A DNA stretch of 64,000 nucleotides. It comes from Escallonia rubra. Its lineage: Eukaryota; Streptophyta; Magnoliopsida; Escalloniales; Escalloniaceae. The notes under the pieces were generated by a model that was given only the letters and a program-made list of their open reading frames with translations, ran no database searches and had not been told where the DNA came from. Positions 10,194 through 22,691 of this stretch are shown one piece after another. A program made the translations under genes and the position numbers. Location of the stretch: NCBI GenBank assembly GCA_033065855.1, contig JAVXUO010001132.1, positions 330,109 through 394,108 of the forward strand. Direction: 5' to 3'. Numbering within the stretch: the first letter of the stretch is position 1; each line of letters opens with the position of its first letter.

Positions 10194-12256
10194 CAATTTT
10201 AGACGCTATTAAGCCTCCCAAATGTTGTTTCATCTGCACCTTTATTGCGTAGATCTATTTAATTTTTGGTCTAGCATTATGCAATTACGTTAATTGGCAC
10301 AAGCACATTACCTGTCGGGTCTTTCAAGTGCTTTTTTTGAGCTAACTCGCGTCACGCAGTGCAACACGCTCCCGTTGTCTAACCGACAAAAGCCCTAATG
10401 AAGCCACGGAGTATGAACATTGCTCCTATTTTTATGTTAAAAACATAGTTGCACTTGTATGTTCATATGCTTCATTACTCTTAAAGATATATGTTCAATC
10501 ACGTGTTTTTCTTGTTGAAGGGCTTAAACCATGCATCAACACTAATGTATAAACCGCGTCATAAGCGAGGAACAAATTCATAGCACCCTGCAACTTGAAC
10601 TCATACCTACAATTTCTGTTACAGCATTCTACCAACTTGGCCTTACATATCTGGTGGTACTTTGGTCATACAGTGGTCTCTATCAGTTGTGAAGTATTCA
10701 CACAACACATTGAGCGCTAAGTCTATAGAGACGGAGGCATGCGCGCTGCCAGTAACTAGTGAATCATAACACCAGCCTCTGCTGATAGGATCACTAGTAT
10801 GTCTGGTACAACTACAAGCTCAAGCTCATGCAACCAACAAATCGAATTTAGTTCCTATACAGTATATCGACAAATGGCAGCAACATCTTTTATTTCCAAC
10901 TGACATCTTGCTCAAACAGGCTCCTCGTACTTTAGCTCCATATGCTCGTCCAATCGAGCGGACAGATTATGGTCCTTTACATTTATATTGCTCACACAAG
11001 TCTTCTTGTGACCATGCCTTACATATAGGCTGAGAAGCCATCTTTATTTTCTTATTTTCTCAGACAGGGGGACTTTATATCTTATGACATCATCAATATT
11101 ACGGGCTTAATGCCTTGTGCCCTCTCAGACATGGGGGCTTCATAACAGCGGCCATATTACGGGCTCAATGCCCCGCACCTTCTTATTTAGCATCACGACA
11201 ACAAGTACTCATTACTTCGACCGCAACCCCCAAGGGCATTTATGTGAGTTTTATGCTCCATTAGCCCTCAAGGGCGCATACGAGAACTCTAAGTTCCATC
11301 AAACCCTCAAGGGTACTTACATGAGCTTTGCGCTCCATAAGCCCTCAAGGGCGCGTACGACAACTCCAAGTTCCATCAAACCCCCAAGGGTATTTACATG
11401 AGCTTTGTGCTCCATTAGCCCTTAAAGGCACATGCGAGAACTTTAACTTCCATCAAACCCCCAAGGGCATTTACATGAGCTTCGTGCTCCCTCAGCCCTC
11501 AAAGGCCCTTACTAGAATTATATATTTCACTAGCCTCCAAGAGCGGTACCTCAAAAGATGAACAGCCCCAAAGGTGACAGGATAGAACCCAAGTTCTCTC
11601 CCCAACAGTTTAGCTACAGTTCTAACCCTTGAAACGGCAAAGCACTATGTGGGACTTCATCACCCCACCACTCTTTGTCAATTCAAATCCCAGCCAAGCG
11701 TGAGTGCAAGGGTTATTTGCCAGCTCTTAGCTGACAATGAGAGTTAGCATCAAAATAAAATGCAAGCATGTACTGGTCAGCCCAAGCTATAGAACACACA
11801 CTTGCACAAAACAAACACCCTCCAACGGATAGGTGAAAACTACAATGTCAAGTGAAACCGCTCAAGGGGTCATTTAAACAGTTAGGCAAATATGTATAAG
11901 CACATGCAACAACTTGCATGCACGGCTTTGTGTCCTCTCCCCAGAGAGGCTACCATGGGCACACCCTCTAAAGGATCTCAAGATTCCATGATTCGTCTTC
12001 TCAAAAACGATTCTGAATAGCCTGCTTGGGCAAAATTCTAAGACGTAGCTCTCAAGAGCTATAAGTTTTAACACGCTACTTGCACAAAGTTCCATGGATT
12101 AAGCTCCCAAGAGTTAAGGTCTGAGCACATGCAGTAGAAAAATATTATTTATCCCTACAAGCGGATGAAAGATCCCTTATGAATCTGATGCGTGTCTCAA
12201 GACACCTTGTATAACTTCTTCAGCCAAACATTTTGACTAAGAAAGTGAGGGGCTTA
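10194..12256 (+). repeat. non-coding LTR-element interior, copy A
   Basis: Near-copy of 22788-24772 and 46258-48242. No retroviral-type protein is encoded. At 11230-11560 are repeated 60-80 bp blocks built on CCCTCAAGGGC and TCCATCAAACCC with CGAGAACT and CATGAGCTTTG. The stretch ends in a purine-rich tract (AAGAAAGTGAGGGG) just before the LTR, as expected of a polypurine tract. Treated as a fossil of a large non-autonomous LTR element. Confidence 0.7.
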
Positions 12257-12691
12257 TGATATAGCTCAAACATAAACTCCCAATAATTTGGGGATACCCG
12301 GCATTCCCAGTCAAGCTGGGTCAAATTAAAAAGTTAGTAATTATCTTATTGAGAAATAGGTTTCTCAAAGGACCCTAACGGGATCCTTAAAGATGTTGAT
12401 GTGATTCTCAAGGATCCTAACGCAATCATAACGATCTCGCCCAAGGCTCAGTCGTCAGAATCTTAGACCTACTAGGATTCTCCTACCTACAGCTATATAA
12501 AAGGACTACCCAAGGTACGCAAACAACTACACACAGACACACAATCTTTTCCTACTTTCTCAGAGTTCGACCATTTTGACTTAAGTATCGGAGAGTTCTC
12601 CTCCTAGAACCTCATCCGGCGGTCACTCGTTTTCTGTCTTCCAGGTCATCATTCTCGACTAGGGTTTCGAAAAATATTTTTAGCGGCAAAA
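12257..12691 (+). repeat. LTR of non-autonomous element, copy A
   Basis: Begins TGATATAGCTCAAACAT and is about 435 bp. It carries a TATA-like CTATATAAAAGG near 12493. It matches the LTRs at 24773 and 48243 and, more distantly, the one at 20153. No internal coding. Part of the triplicated segment. Confidence 0.7.
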
Positions 12692-13835
12692 GATTTAGAA
12701 AGAAAAACGATGTCATAATTGATATAAATTTGTCTCATTTGTTGTGTTTGTATAAATCTATTATGACTAGTGAATAGATTATCAACAGAATATATTAGTT
12801 TTCATTATCGTTTTGGTAAACAAAATACGTGTTGCTCAAATCAAGGTTGTGGCAAAGTTGCAACTCCTCGTTTAGCGAGAAAATAACATCACTAATTAGA
12901 GATAGTGACATTTTTGCATATTAAAAGGGTTGATTTTTCGCCACAATATTTCATCACTAACAATATCTTTGTCATTTAGTTTTGCGCATTTCAGTGTTAA
13001 TATAGTGTTGAAAACAATAAGTAAATTAAAGTCCACAATCGTGATGAATTTTAGACTTTACCACTAAGAATAAAATGGAAATATGGTGGTAAGGAACGTA
13101 TGCTTTAGGGATTGCATTGCTACTAGTACTGATGTAGCAGTTTTAGAGGGGGGGAAATGTCGCTTGAAGTGTTTTATTACTCTTACTAAAATTTATAGCG
13201 ACGAAGCACATTTAGCAACGCTTTAATGATAGAGGGTTCATTTGCTACTTCTTAATTGATTACCTAGTGCTTGACCTCCCTACGGACTATGAATAAACAA
13301 AACGTGCCAAAAAACTCGACGGTAGGGAATATCTTTCGGCGACCGACTACTTTATGTTATCAATAAATTAAAGAAAGTGTTCACTGATAGCTAGCATGAT
13401 ACTCCTGCAATCTTTAAACATTTAAATCGGTAGTTAGGAAGTGCAGAAGGGTTTGTTCAACATTGGCAACTTGGCCCAATATCATCGGGTAACATCATGG
13501 GTTTATTTCAGGGCAGCTGCAGGAATGAGACCTTGACGCTCGGTAGCTGAAATATAGGCGTGGTTGAAAACATATCTTGACCATCGTCTTGATGCCTTTT
13601 CGCATGACGGCATCAATGCCTCCAAATTTCTAATCAGAAAATTGGTAAAACCTATCCTTCAGGATGTCTAGTTGAGCAGATGAACTAACAAGTACTTCTC
13701 CAGACTTCAAACCAACCACAACCCATCAATCCCTTGGAACCTTTACCTTGTTATTCCCAATAAATAGCCATATGGCACTTCTTGTTCTTCCACAGCAAAC
13801 ACAAGATTTTGTCACACTCTTGTCAACAAGGAAAG
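12692..13835 (+). promoter_or_regulatory. conserved upstream region of proline-rich gene, copy A
   Basis: About 1.1 kb shared with 25242-26371 and 48691-49821, lying between the LTR and the gene. An AATAAATAG box about 75 bp before the ATG may be the TATA element. A partial antisense open frame (about 13500-13735) is not kept open in all copies. I see no other gene. It is probably the native promoter, now next to an LTR. Confidence 0.5.
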
Positions 13836-14261
13836 ATGGCCTTATACTCCCATTCTTCCGTCCTTGCTTTGATCGTGTTTTTATCACTTACGAGCGTTCA
13901 TATGAGCTTTGCAGCTCGTCAACTTCTGCAGATTGCGGGTTCTCCCCCGCTGCCAACACTTCCCATCATTCCAGCCTTGCCTAAGGCCACGTTGCCTCCA
14001 TTACCGGCCATGCCAACACTGCCTACAGCCGTATTGCCACCGTTGCCAGCTACTTCTTTGCCAACGCTGCCAACTACTCCAGCGACTTTGCCAAAGCCAA
14101 CATTGCCACCTCTGCCAAGCACCCAAATTCCGTCTCTGCCAAATCCAACACTGCCAACCATGCCCACCATCCCAACCACAATCCCTTCGATTCCAAGCAT
14201 TCCGACTACCCTGCCCAAGATTCCATTCTTCTCTCCACCTCCGTCAACCACCAGCCCATGA
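13836..14261 (+). CDS. secreted proline-rich protein, PELPK1-like, copy A
   Basis: Predicted 141-residue secreted, cell-wall type protein. Residues 1-26 (MALYSHSSVLALIVFLSLTS...) form a signal peptide ending near SFA, followed by ARQLLQ. The rest is built of Pro-Leu/Ile/Thr repeats of the TLPPLP and PTLPTIP kind, ending FFSPPPSTTSP. This resembles plant PELPK1-like proline-rich proteins, which sit in the wall; function here is inferred only. I chose the ATG at 13836 because it starts the signal peptide; an upstream in-frame ATG (13782) adds an unlikely tail. Single exon with paralogues in B and C. The long antisense Gly-rich frame is its shadow. Confidence 0.85.
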   Translation: MALYSHSSVLALIVFLSLTSVHMSFAARQLLQIAGSPPLPTLPIIPALPKATLPPLPAMPTLPTAVLPPLPATSLPTLPTTPATLPKPTLPPLPSTQIPSLPNPTLPTMPTIPTTIPSIPSIPTTLPKIPFFSPPPSTTSP

Positions 14262-15411
14262 GATGCCAGCGATTCCATCTATTCACATCATATCCAGGGT
14301 TTCATCATTTTTTTAGATCGGTTGTTATTGATTGTATTCGATTAGTTCGAGTGCTTAATATTCATGTATCGCTGCATTGTAATATTGCTTACTGAGTGTT
14401 TATTTGATGAATTGGATTGTCTTATTTGAGGTACTGGTACTGCCAAATGCCATGCTTTATTTGATGAATTGGATTGATCATTATGTCTTATTCACGGGTC
14501 CAAGTCTCTCGCTATTTCCCATGGAAAAGATGGAGACAAAATTTCTAGTCTTTGAGTTTGCTTTGCCAGACTAGAAGGCTTTCTTTATCCAGATATTTTG
14601 GTCACCGATCATCAAACCTTTTATCGTTTTTATCTTCCGAGGAAGTAGGTAAGAAAATGGGAGACAAATAGAGTACTGCGCACTGTCGAGAAACCAACAC
14701 CTTGATGAACATATTTTGGTTTGATAGCAAACAATTCTTTTCTGCAAATAACCACAATGCTAACTTGCCATTCCGAACATATAACTGACCATCTTAAGTT
14801 TTGCAAATGAGACACAGACAATTACAAACAGAAACTCTTAAAAACCTCGATGTCCATGGAAGTTTGGTCGAAACTTCCCCTAGATACAGTGGAAGCTAGT
14901 ATACAGTGATGTTGAACTTACCTCGTTAGAGCCGTCGTGCGGTGCACCACCATCTGCAAATTATGGTACTCTCCCGTCACAAAAGAATGATTTCATTTCA
15001 CGCAGTCACAGCATCCAATCTAACAGCAGCAATCACCAAACTCTGATGAGTTCATGGAATTGAAGGTACATATTCATTAGCAAACACTTACTTCAGGATT
15101 GTGCCATAGAAGAGTTCCATTATTTTATTTTATTTTATTTTAAATAGTCAGAATTATAATTTATATGACACGTCGGTACGGAAATTCGAATTCGAAACCT
15201 TAAGACCGTTTGCCATTCCACCACCCCTTGGGGTTGAGTTCCATCTTTTTGGAATGGATCAATAAAAATAACTAGTCAATTAATTTATATCCTAAACCCC
15301 AGATTTAACTTTCATTTCTTTTTCTTATAATATTGGTTTTGTTACCATTCTAAGAACTATTTTTGAGGATATAATAATCAAAATTAAGTCATGATGCTAA
15401 TAATTACTACA
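14262..15411 (+). other. 3' flank of copy A proline-rich gene
   Basis: Similar to 26798-27735 in copy B but more diverged. It keeps a shortened trace of the RNase-H-like fragment found intact in B and C (around 14697-14800). No independent gene seen. At 15120-15140 is a TTTTATTTTATTTTA tract. Confidence 0.5.
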
Positions 15412-18185
15412 ATTTTTATTTTTTTCGAAAGTCCATTTTATTCCATAAAGTGCAAACATATACAATCTCAATGATTATGTACAAATCCTAGAAAGTACAA
15501 TTGAATCCGTAGCTATTGCTTATGCTATTCTATCTACCTCTCCTATAAGCATCACTTTGGTATCAATTCCCCAGGCTTGGCAGAGATCTTAACTCATTCT
15601 TGAAGGAGGAATCCTCTTCTAACTCTAAACCTTATCCACTGTTGTATCACATACATGCATCCTTAAGCATTTGTTTGTTTCTTATGAAAAAATCCTAGTA
15701 TTCCTTTCTTGCCATATTGCATAGATGACTGCAGCCATAATAAGTTTACCAAGTCTAGCTCTAAACCTCTTACGTCTGAATTGCCTTGCAGAGCTTGATT
15801 ACACACTTGATGCCAGGTATTATCACCTTCATTCTATCCAAAGTTAATCTTCAAATTTCATTTGCAAAAGGACATTGTCTAAACAAATTATTCTCAGTTT
15901 CTGGCTTATTAGAGCAAATGACACAATTGTCCTCTTGGATTATATTCCATGCCTTAAGTTTTACCCTTTTCATAGTACCCCTTTGCACAAAAGCCATAAT
16001 ATCAGCGAGCACCTGTGAATATGCCGATTCAACCAGATTAGCTTCCACACAGGATCAGTGGTGACTCTGGTTCTTATCCCTTCCCATGCACTTTTTATAG
16101 TGAAATTATCACTTGGATGCAGAGTCCAAATGACTTTATCAGGTACCTCTGTGTTAGGTTGAGGTACAGTTGTCAACATAAGTTAACTGCTCTTAAGTCA
16201 CTAGGTCTGTTCAATAGCCTAGTCCATTCACTCACCTGAATAATTTCAATAACTTTAGCATTGTTATCCAACCCTAAATCATATATGACTCTCAGACCAA
16301 ACTACCCAACTATAGATCTCCCATTCAACCATCTATTCAGCCATGACCATGGTTTGAATGTCCACAGGTGTTGCTCTTTAATTATGTAGACATGACACCA
16401 TTTAACCCAAAGTAAATCTCTCTTATGAGCCAAGTCCCACAGATGCTTGCATATTACTGCTTTGTTCCATTCCTTCAGTCTTTTTAATGCCCAACCACCC
16501 TCTGTTTTTTGGAATACATACATCTTTCCAAGCTACTTTTGCTCAAGTGAATCTCCCATCATCGCCATGCCAAATAAAAGCCCTTATTTTCCTTCCAAGT
16601 TGTTTTATGATCCTTTTAGCAAGGATGGAAATAGAGCACCAGTATAATTTCATACTGCATAGTACAGAGAGAGCCAGCTACAATCTCCCAGCATATGAAA
16701 GGACCTTTGTAGTCCAACTTGCAATTTTCTTGGTGATTCTCTCAACTAGGCCTTCACAATCTTTAAATTCCGACTTTGTTGATATTAGAGGCAAACTAAG
16801 GTAGGTTACTGGAAATTTACCCACTTGAATGCCTACTATCTCTGCCAAAGTCACAGCAGTTGTTGTGCTTTTACCAGCCAAAAAAATTGAGCTCTTAGTC
16901 AAGTTAGGAGATAAATCTGATAGCACTTGAAACACATCCAAAGCATGTTTAACCAACCTGATAGTGGATTGATCAGCTTGGGCCAACAAGAACAAATCAT
17001 CTACAAGATATAAATGTTGTTTTTTGCAAATCCTTGCACTTCCTGATGTTGAGCATAGCTAGCCATCAGGTAAGAGAAAGCTTCCATTAAAAATAAGAAA
17101 AGATATGGAGAGATAGGATCTTTTTGTCTTAATCCCTTGGAGCTTGCAAAATAGTCATCCATACTCCCATTGAGGTCTATTACAACCTAGCAGTTGACAT
17201 GCACTGCCTAATCCATGCCACAAAGATAGGAGGAAATTCATGGTTTCCATAACAATCCTTGGTAAATCCCAACCAACAAAGTCATAAGCTTTTTGTAAGT
17301 CAATGACACATCTAGGTGGACCTCCCTCTCTGTGATAGTTTTTAACTAATCCTGCATTAGGAGTATGTTATCAACTATGTTTTTGTAGCCACAAAGGCTG
17401 GCTGATTCCAGCTGATCAAGATTGGCAGTATTTTCTTGATTCTAGCACACAAGATCTTAGAAACACATTTGTATATTACATTACAACATGATATAGGTCT
17501 GAAGTCCTTCATTGTTGTTAGGACAATGTATCTTTGGTATTAGTGTGAGGACAGTACAGTAGAAAATTTTGATACCTTTGATTTTATTTAGCATTTCCAG
17601 CACTGCTGCATTCACAGATATGCCTACTATATACCATTTCTTCAAAAAACAAAATCAGCACTGTATCCATCATGCCCAGGGGCTTTGTTAGGTTTGATTG
17701 CAAACATAACTTCTTTTACTTATTCCTCTTTTTTACAGGGGAACATAGCATCAATTGATCCTCCACTAAGACAAGTTTAGTGATTACCCCCTTGTAGTCT
17801 ATCCCTTGTGGTTGTGAGGGAACATGAATTTCCCAAGAATTCATAAAAGTGTTTGATTGCAACTCGATGTACCTCCGTTGCTCCATTCACTTGCATTCCA
17901 TCTTCATTATTTATGGCAATGAGTCTGTTATTTGCTCTATGCAGTTCCATTTTCTTATGAAAAATGCCTATATTTTTGTATTGCTGTCTCCAAGGCTTAT
18001 ATTTTGTATCCTTTCATTTGATAGTAAAATGCCTCATTTGCTTGAATCAAGTGATAATACTGTCTACGGAACTTTTTTTCCTTTTGTACCAGAGTTGGGT
18101 CTTGGTGCGTCAATATTTGAGCATGTGTGCCCATTAATCTTATCATTCCTGTGAATCTCATTGATTGTGGAAGCAAGGAACACTT
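15412..18185 (-). mobile_element. L1-type LINE fragment, 5'-truncated
   Basis: Non-LTR retrotransposon in minus orientation. A T-rich run at 15412-15425 marks the poly(A) end. Reading leftward from about 17700: KAPGHDGYSADF, FRPISCCNVIYKCVSKIL, CVIDLQKAYDFVGWD and VDDLFLLAQAD (reverse transcriptase; catalytic box VDD near 17000). Then come SLPLISTKSEFKDCEGLVER...WTTKVLSYAGRL, and a zinc-binding C-terminal region with WTLHPSDNFTIKSAWEGI and CVICSNKPETENNLFRQCPF. No endonuclease domain is seen, so the 5' end is missing. Several stops and frame changes make it dead. Copy B lacks it at 27735-27780, so it entered copy A only. The right limit (about 18185) comes from that comparison. Confidence 0.85.
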
Positions 18186-18546
18186 TATTTTCGGCCGATG
18201 CACATAAAGAAAAGTGTTGGTTCATATTTGTTTACCACAAGTTTTGTAAGATGTACATGTTAAATATATATTTTTCTGCATTGAGGAAGCTATAGTTGTT
18301 CTCAAATATTATAAGATTTTCCTTCTGCTCGAAATTTAAAATATTTCTTCTAAATCTATAAACTAGGATATAATCAATATAGTTAAATTTAAGTTTTAAT
18401 GCTTACTAAACTATAGACTTTGATCGGCATCTCAACGTAAGACTTCACTCGGGAACTATGTTTCTTAACCCAGCCCAAAGAAACTCGATCGGCAAACCAG
18501 AGACGGAATATAGCGCTTACTAATTAATCTCATTGTTCTTGCCAAT

Positions 18547-19875
18547 TTAGTCCTTAAACACTACGCCGTTTGCCATCGTGATCCTTTTCTCTATTTCCGT
18601 CCAAAAAAATCCGTTTGTGAACCCCACAAGAGGAGCACTGGAGTCATTTCACAATCCTCAAGAAGCAAAAGCTCCTTTATGGTCCCTGAACTATTAATGA
18701 ACTATTAATAACATGTTGCTAAATTCGTCACTTAACTAATTTTTGTACTTTTGGTCTTTTAACATTGCATCATTAGCCAATTTCATCATTTTAATCGCTT
18801 CAACAACGGTTTCGTACATTAATGAAGAAAGTCAATAAGTCACCACCATGACCATGGTATTTTATTGTCGTAACCACAAATCTCTTAACAAGGTGACTTT
18901 TTTCTTGCGATACACTACCAACACCCACTATCTAGGGATGTAAGTTGGATTTAGTTTTTATGGGTTTAACCAATTAAATTCAAGAAAATGTTGACTTTTA
19001 CCTAGTCCAGTCCACTTAATTAAATGGGTTAGTATGAGTTTACTCAATATTATAGTAGGTTATGTTGGATTTGGCATCATAACACACTCATAGTGGTCAC
19101 TACTTGGCACCGTCATCTTCCAACCACCACAATCGATGCTCGTTGCAGGCAATCCCTAGCTCTACGTTGTAGACGACTTTTGGTAGTTACAGTCGTCGGT
19201 TGCCACTTTTGGTAGTTACAACTACCGACCATCGATCGCAACCACTACCGCCGACTGCCGCCAGCCCCTAACCTCCAGCCGCCACCACCCTTCCGTCAAT
19301 TAGCAATGGACTGCCGGAGGCAGGGGAGATTACAGTCGATCGCTAGTTTATGGTAGAGTGGTGGCAGTTGGAGGTTTGGGGCTGGTGGCAACCAGGCTAC
19401 AGTCAGCTATTGATGGTGGCAGGTAATGGCACGCTGACAGTTGAGGCAACGGCGAAGTGGAGCTGGGGACGAGATGTCGTGGTGTTTGTTGTGTTTCGGT
19501 GGCGGGGGGAGAGGATGTAGATGGTGCATAGCAAAGACAACGCCACCTCATATAAAGATCCATATTCATAGTGGCGACTTATTTTGATGGGGTACACAAT
19601 GACTTTTTAATCATCGTACAAAACCTAATTAAAGTTATCAAAATGACAAAATTGGCTAATGATGCAATGTTAAAGGACCAAGAGTGCGAGAATTAGTTAA
19701 GGGATTAAATTAAAAACATGTTAATAGTTCAAGGACCTTAAGGGGACTTCTCTTCTTGAGTATTGTGAAATGACTCTACTGCCCCTCTTGTAGGGTCCAC
19801 AAGCATTTTTTTTTTTTTTGGACGAAAATGGAGAAAAGGATCACGATAGCAAACGACAAAGTGTTTAAGGACTAA
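18547..19875. mobile_element. long-TIR non-autonomous element (MULE-like)
   Basis: Arms of about 255 bp (18547-18800 and 19620-19875) are inverted copies, both starting TTAGTCCTTAAACAC and continuing CGTTTGC(C/T)ATCGTGATCC. The core (about 19080-19570) is GC-richer, with short inverted repeats of the GTAGTTACAACTACC kind, and encodes nothing recognisable. Long arms and lack of coding fit a Mutator-like MITE. No target duplication could be fixed. Absent from copy B. Confidence 0.7.
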
Positions 19876-20152
19876 TATGACCAAAAAAAATGTTTAAAAA
19901 CTAAGATGGCAAAACGCTTATAGTTGACAAATCACCCCAGTAGTTGTCGCAAAGTTATATATAATTAAGCATGCTAGTAAGTAGTAACCCTTATGAAAGT
20001 TGAAAACTAATTCAAAACAATATGTTAATCTACCTAACCAATTTACTTACTTTTAAGAGTTAATTTTGACTATTGTAACCTTAAAATAATTATTTCTAAC
20101 ATAAAGATAAAATTCCATATATAGAAAAAAACAAAATTAACATATAAGAATT
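19876..20152. other. remnant DNA between TIR element and LTR
   Basis: AT-rich. The piece 20000-20110 (TTTTAAGAGTTAATTTTGAC) resembles a repeat family seen many times inside the inner Helitron (35.65-36.5 kb) and, inverted, at 28200-28330. No gene. Confidence 0.4.
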
Positions 20153-21221
20153 TGATATAACTCAAATAGAAACTCTCAATAATTAGGGGACACCCGGCAT
20201 TCTCAATCAAACCGGGTCAAATTACAAAGTTCGTAATTACCTTATTGGAAAATAGGATTCTCAAAGGACCCTAATGGGATCCTCAAAGATCTTAATGTGG
20301 TCTTCAAGGATCCCAACACGATCCTCCTGGATATGGCCCCAAGGCCCAGTCGTCAGAATCTTAGACATACTATTATTATCCTATCTACACTCAGGGGAGG
20401 AGCACAAGCATGACCAGGGGGGCCATGGCACCCCCCCCCACCCCCCCCCAAAAAAAAAAATTGAGATTTTTTTTTTGTTGTTTTAAAATATGGGTAATTA
20501 TGTTTAAAATATTTACTAAAATGACACTATATTATAAATGAATGTAATAGAATTTCATTTTGTTATATTTTTTACTTTTTATGCCACCGGCCGACGTAGT
20601 CTTTATCTTCACCGTTCCTTTGTCCATCTTCATTCTTTCAAATTATAAATCTCCAGATTATAAAGAAAACACTAATAGATCAAGGTTAGTTATTTTTTTT
20701 CTTTTTTAGTTTAAATTCTTATAATATGTTATACGTGACTATTGTCATCATACAATTGGTAATCGCACTAGTAATACATATATATACAATAAAAGTTAAG
20801 TTTCTTTCATGCAAGATTAGTGGTTTGTTGTTGACTAACTTTATCAAGTTAAATAAATCACTACGAATAGTGATATTATATGATTATTAGTCAAATTGAG
20901 CAATCTATTTTGCATTTAACATATTCAATCGTGACGCGAATTCGTTTATGTTAGCCGTCAATTTTTTTTATAACTTTTTGGTCCCCCCCCGGTTGAACTT
21001 CCTGGATCCGCCCGTCTACACTGACTACCCTAGGTACGCAAATAACTACATGCGCGGACACACAGTCTTCTCCTGCTTTCTCAGACTTCTACCATGTAAC
21101 TGCGCTCTGACTTAAGCATCGGAGAGTCTTCACCGGGAACCCTACCCGGCAGTCACTCGTTTTCTGTCTTACAGGTCATTGTTTTCGGGTAAGGTTCCGG
21201 AGAATATTTCTAGCAGCAACA
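20153..21221 (+). repeat. left LTR of LARD-like element
   Basis: About 440 bp once the hAT insertion and its duplicated target are set aside. Starts TGATATAACTCAAATAG and ends TTTCTAGCAGCAACA. Most distant of the four related LTRs in the window. Confidence 0.65.
20392..21014. mobile_element. small hAT element inside the LTR
   Basis: Flanked by the 8-bp duplication TCTACACT (20384-20391 and 21015-21022). Ends read CAGGGGAGGAGC and, in complement, CGGGCGGATCC, the common plant hAT 'CAGGGGCGGA' type. 623 bp, no coding. It contains poly-C and poly-A runs near 20430-20460. The uninterrupted LTR at 25020-25040 shows the empty target. Confidence 0.88.
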
Positions 21222-22691
21222 GATTGATGACATCCATGTGACCTGTCAGTCTAGCCGATTGACCTTAACAAAACTCAACAGTCATATCACAAGCTATCGG
21301 CAGCAGCGCTTCGGAACCACTGAGAGAACAATTCAATTGCCGTAAAAATTTTAATCAATCGTAACTATGGGACGTCAACAAGGAATTGGCAAGTGGGATG
21401 GCTTTGCATGCAGTAACCTAACAATTTACTGCCGCCACAGGTCAACAATCCGATCACACAAAAACTTAGTGGAAGAAGGCACCACAGCGCCTCTCCACTC
21501 CCATGGGCAAAACCCTAAACAGCAGTGGCCCAACCGCCATCAACGGCACTTACATGGGCAGCCTCACTCCCGCACAACCATCAAGCCACTGGAGACACAA
21601 ACCGCCGCTGCAAAGCTGCTGGAGCAGCGATAATAACCCAAAAAAATAAAGAAAAGAAAAGAAAAAAAGAGGAAGAAGTAACAACGCCGCTAGAACGCCA
21701 GTCCCAATCGGCTCAACCGTTGCTAGCACAAGAAGGCGCCATCACAACTGCTGCTGCTCAAAGTTCGCAACAGATTACGAATGCCATCGCCGCTCTCCTG
21801 TCCTGATCTGCACCACCAAGGACATCCCTATCCAAATCTACACCACTGCGACGACAAAAAAACACCGCGAACATTGCAACCATGGCCTCCACGATCAGCT
21901 GCACAGCCATGGCGTGATGCCATATCAACAAAACAAAAAAAAGAACATCTTAGACAGGAGCAGAACCACCATTGCCAAGAATAATTGGTAAGAACACTGT
22001 TGTCGTCCTCCACCATCAGTAGCCACCTTGCCAAATCCACGCAACGCCACCAGTCCTGACAAAGCTTGTCGTCACGGCCCGTAGCAATGCTACCGCCACA
22101 ATCCCGATCAGGCACATGCAATCGATGGCAGGCCACTACCATCTGTTCGAATCTGCTCCACGGCGGCCGGCGGCAGCCGTATAGTCATCAAAAGCCCCGA
22201 CATCCTGATGATTGGCGCCGCCTTTGGTCTAGATTTTAACCGCAATAGCTTTTCTATGGCCACAACCTCACCTTCCATTAGCCAGAGTCGCATCGAGTGG
22301 CGGCACCGACGCTCCCTCATCTTCATTCGGGTTGAGAGGAATGCGCAGAATGGAAACAAGGTGCATTCCTTCTTTTTAGAAAATTCTAAAATGCCCCCTT
22401 AAAATTGCATATTCATATTTTAGACCTAAAAGATCTTCTTTATGCAACATATGCCATATTTTTTAAAAATCATTAGACTTTGCACCTATGAAAAATGCAT
22501 ATTTATACTTAAGACCCAAAAGGTATCCCTTATTCGACATAGGTCATACGCTTTTTAAAGCATTAGAATTTTCACCCCATGCAAATGCATATTTGTATAT
22601 TAGACCCGCAGGTCTTATTTATTTGACATATGCCACAAACACTTTAAAGCATTAAGCTTTCAACCCCAAAAAAATGCCAATTTAAGTTCAA
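21222..22691 (+). other. left interior of LARD-like element, copy B
   Basis: No recognised gene. About 21430-22350 is GC-richer with short open frames on both strands; none shows protein-family features. A fragment (21434-21590) recurs at 46055-46200. At 22390-22760 about four diverged repeats of some 100 bp carry ATTTAGACCCGCAGG and CATATGCCATA. Confidence 0.45.

Larger units (their letters stand above)
298..20110 (+). repeat. triplicated segment, copy A (heavily interrupted)
   Basis: Sequence at 298-392 and again from 10194 matches copies B (from 22692) and C (from 46225) in the same orientation: LTR-element interior, LTR, about 1.1 kb of spacer, a proline-rich gene and its 3' flank. Downstream similarity to B is recognisable in pieces to about 18.5 kb. 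Copy A is the most diverged and has later insertions: mariner 395-10191, LINE about 15412-18185 and a long-TIR element about 18547-19875. The right limit is approximate. Confidence 0.75.

Noticed and set aside
11117-11561. Repeated short frames in the LARD interior (also 23635-23859, 47105-47329)
   Set aside because: Arise from the CCCTCAAGGGC-type blocks; no protein similarity and no shared start.
13748-13984. 78-codon frames overlapping the start of each proline-rich gene
   Set aside because: Alternative-frame shadows across leader and signal-peptide DNA; they end inside the gene.
13919-14278. Gly/Val-rich antisense frames over the proline-rich genes (also 26455-26814, 49905-50264)
   Set aside because: Mirror images of the Pro/Leu repeats; the sense frame has the signal peptide and sensible start.
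21367-22402. Several overlapping open frames on both strands in the GC-richer LARD interior
   Set aside because: Composition-driven; none has recognisable domains, and C retains only a fragment with altered ends.
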